This document shows positions 62,609 through 64,000 of a stretch of DNA of 64,000 nt, in pieces (within the stretch, counting starts at the first letter, position 1; each line of letters begins with the position of its first letter). The notes under the pieces were generated by a model that worked only from the letters and a program-made list of their open reading frames with translations, searched no databases and had not been told where the DNA came from. Source of the DNA: Ooceraea biroi (lineage: Eukaryota; Arthropoda; Insecta; Hymenoptera; Formicidae). Location: positions 12,782,663 to 12,846,662 of the forward strand of contig NC_039509.1 of NCBI RefSeq assembly GCF_003672135.1, written 5' to 3'. A program made the translations under genes and the position numbers.

Positions 62609-62845
62609 GTAAGTAGTTTACACAGCGAAGTGTTTGTCTTCCAGGATTTATCGATCGTTCCGCGTCCCTTCTTCTCTGTCATTTTAATTAAATGCCTTTG
62701 TTAACGCGTTATCGGCTGCTTACTTCGAAAGCAACGGAAATCCGGATACTGGTAGCTGGCTAGCGGTGACATGATATGTTACGACAAAAAAAGCTTTTCC
62801 AGCTGTTCACGAAGACTATTTTTAACTCTGATATTCCGAATAACC

Positions 62846-62867
62846 AAATGAAATGAAATGAAATGAA
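62846..62867 (+). repeat. (AAATG)4 pentanucleotide microsatellite
   Basis: Four exact AAATG units plus AA. Confidence 0.93.
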
Positions 62868-63276
62868 TTTAATTTGGTATTACTTTCGGATGTTGGAAAT
62901 TTTAAATAATTTCTTTGAATAATTGAGAGTATCTTTATTAGCGTATTATTCATTTATATATAAATTTTAATTAGGAATAATAAAGAGTATGCTCTATACA
63001 TAAGTTTTTTATATGACATTCCAAAAATAAAATAATATAGAAGATAATTGTAAATATTTGATAGCTATTATCGATGAAAATAAAATTAACTTCTTATCGA
63101 TTACATGTCTGATCATGTTTTGATTATACTTTCGGAAAAAGAAGAAATTTATCTCTAAATATCAATAAAGATTGATAAACATATTTTCTACAGATATCTA
63201 TTTACTCGAATGCAAAAATAAGATAGAATTGTCGCCCAGACTTATACATGTATCTGTACATAAAGTGATACGTACA

Positions 63277-63325
63277 AATTAAATATGAAATGTTGAAATT
63301 CTATTTCAATATTTCATATTTAATT
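63277..63325. repeat. 23-bp hairpin with 3-nt loop
   Basis: Arms 63277-63299 and 63303-63325 pair at 22 of 23 positions (the exception forms G-T) around a TCT loop. The sequence is AT-rich. Such a tight loop fits a cruciform or foldback scar better than a microRNA precursor. Confidence 0.9.
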
Positions 63326-63399
63326 AAACATACTTGGTATTACATGCTATTTCGTAAAATTTAAATTATGAACCAAGTTACGAATTACGAAGGGCTAGA

Positions 63400-63812
63400 C
63401 CAAGAGACGAATGTCATCGACGTTTAACTTGATTAATCAAACTTTCTCAAGACGTGATGCGTTAACGCCAAATGGTAAGGAGGAGAGTCATCGCGGAGAC
63501 GAAAAAAGAAAAAAATAATCATGCAACGGTAGATCGAGGGGGGTCAGTCAGTATTTCGACAACTGTAGCGTGAAAACGGACGAGGCCGTGGCGAATCGTC
63601 GGCGGGCACAGTCACGCCCAGACTATATTCGCTTTTGTATTCAATCCCTCCGTCGCCCCTCGGCAATTTCGTTTACGTGGCCCAGTGGTTCACAATGCCC
63701 GACTCACAAAGGGATGATCGGGCCGCCGCCAATAAACCGGGGGTTACAGGGGAAATCGGACTCGTGCGCCGGATTCTATCGCGAGGATGAGTGGGTCAAC
63801 CGATAAATGGCA
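63400..63812. other. GC-rising non-genic stretch
   Basis: A short frame at 63570-63806 overlaps repeat-like GC sequence. A tRNA A-box look-alike at 63678-63690 has no B-box partner (see rejected items). No gene is supported. Confidence 0.45.
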
Positions 63813-63897
63813 CGCCGACGGCGACGACGGCGACATCGTCGTCGTCATCCTTGTCGGCGGCGTCGCGGCTGCGAACAACGTCGTCTGCGTCGCCGAC
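63813..63897. repeat. CGACGG / GTCGTC triplet-periodic repeat
   Basis: About 85 bases built from GAC/GGC triplets and then from their complements (GTC/GCC), so the two halves can pair as a hairpin around 63830. Frames crossing it are low complexity. Confidence 0.8.
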
Positions 63898-64000
63898 ACC
63901 GGATATCGGTGATACTGACCACTCATAGAACGAGGATAAGATAACGAATCATTTATTTGAGGATTCTCGTGGCCGCAGAATTTCCACAGGATTTTTTATA

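Larger units (their letters stand above)
62630..63400. other. AT-rich stretch with AAATG tract and hairpin
   Basis: Dense stops. It contains the pentanucleotide tract and the 23-bp hairpin listed separately. Confidence 0.55.

Noticed and set aside
63678..63690. TGGCCCAGTGGTT resembles a tRNA A-box
   Set aside because: No B-box (GGTTCGANTCC) follows within tRNA distance and no acceptor stem pairs around it.
1..64000. CRISPR array, operon, prophage, rRNA, LTR retrotransposon or reverse-transcriptase remnants
   Set aside because: No regularly spaced repeats, no directional gene clusters, no long direct repeats with internal polymerase motifs, and no rRNA-like sequence were seen on either strand.

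Overview
This looks like insect nuclear DNA, most likely from a hymenopteran and perhaps an ant. The basis is indirect. There are no operons, no dense long ORFs and no bacterial start signals. There are many (GA)n, (CT)n and (AT)n microsatellites, old terminal-inverted-repeat elements, and consensus GT/AG splice sites scattered singly. Composition alternates sharply between CpG-rich islands of about 0.5-2.5 kb and AT-rich stretches of similar size. That mosaic is familiar from ant and bee genomes, but no species-diagnostic gene is present, so the assignment is inference.

I recognise no protein family, tRNA, rRNA, snRNA or known microRNA anywhere in the 64 kb. The window is best read as a gene desert or the inside of a very large gene (introns plus regulatory DNA). 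The longest open stretch (45140-46825) lies in pyrimidine-rich, CpG-rich low-complexity sequence, is open in several frames, and has no ATG for most of its length. I do not treat it as a gene.

Layout: 1-1.4 kb moderately GC-rich; 1.4-2.8 kb AT-rich; 2.8-5.6 kb CpG-rich blocks with an AT-cored palindrome at 5.1 kb; 5.65-7.9 kb AT-rich; 7.9-10.8 kb CpG-rich with an acidic-codon triplet repeat at 10.4 kb; 10.8-13.1 kb mixed; 13.15-13.95 kb CpG-rich with a 16-bp palindrome; 14.61-14.86 kb a near-perfect foldback MITE; 15-16.7 kb CpG-rich; 17-20.4 kb AT-rich with a second, older MITE (18.57-19.14 kb); 20.5-25.6 kb alternating; 25.7-28.6 kb with a signal-peptide-like frame at 26.2 kb; 28.6-33.7 kb mixed; 33.7-36.8 kb CpG-rich with three copies of a 17-bp motif and two small candidate coding segments; 36.8-44.2 kb mostly AT-rich; 44.2-46.85 kb the strongest CpG island, with a minus-strand splice donor, which is the best promoter/first-exon candidate; 46.9-51.2 kb mixed; 51.28-54.1 kb two splice-site-bounded open segments; 54.1-60.2 kb AT-rich; 60.2-62.6 kb two consensus plus-strand donors; 62.7-64 kb AT-rich and then a CGACGG-type repeat.

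If the weak exon candidates are real, the 44.2-46.85 kb island would transcribe leftward from the donor at 44860. A separate plus-strand transcript or transcripts could use the candidates at 51.3, 53.6, 60.3 and 62.6 kb. These are hypotheses for RNA-seq and comparative alignment. Confident calls are limited to repeats, microsatellites and the two MITEs.
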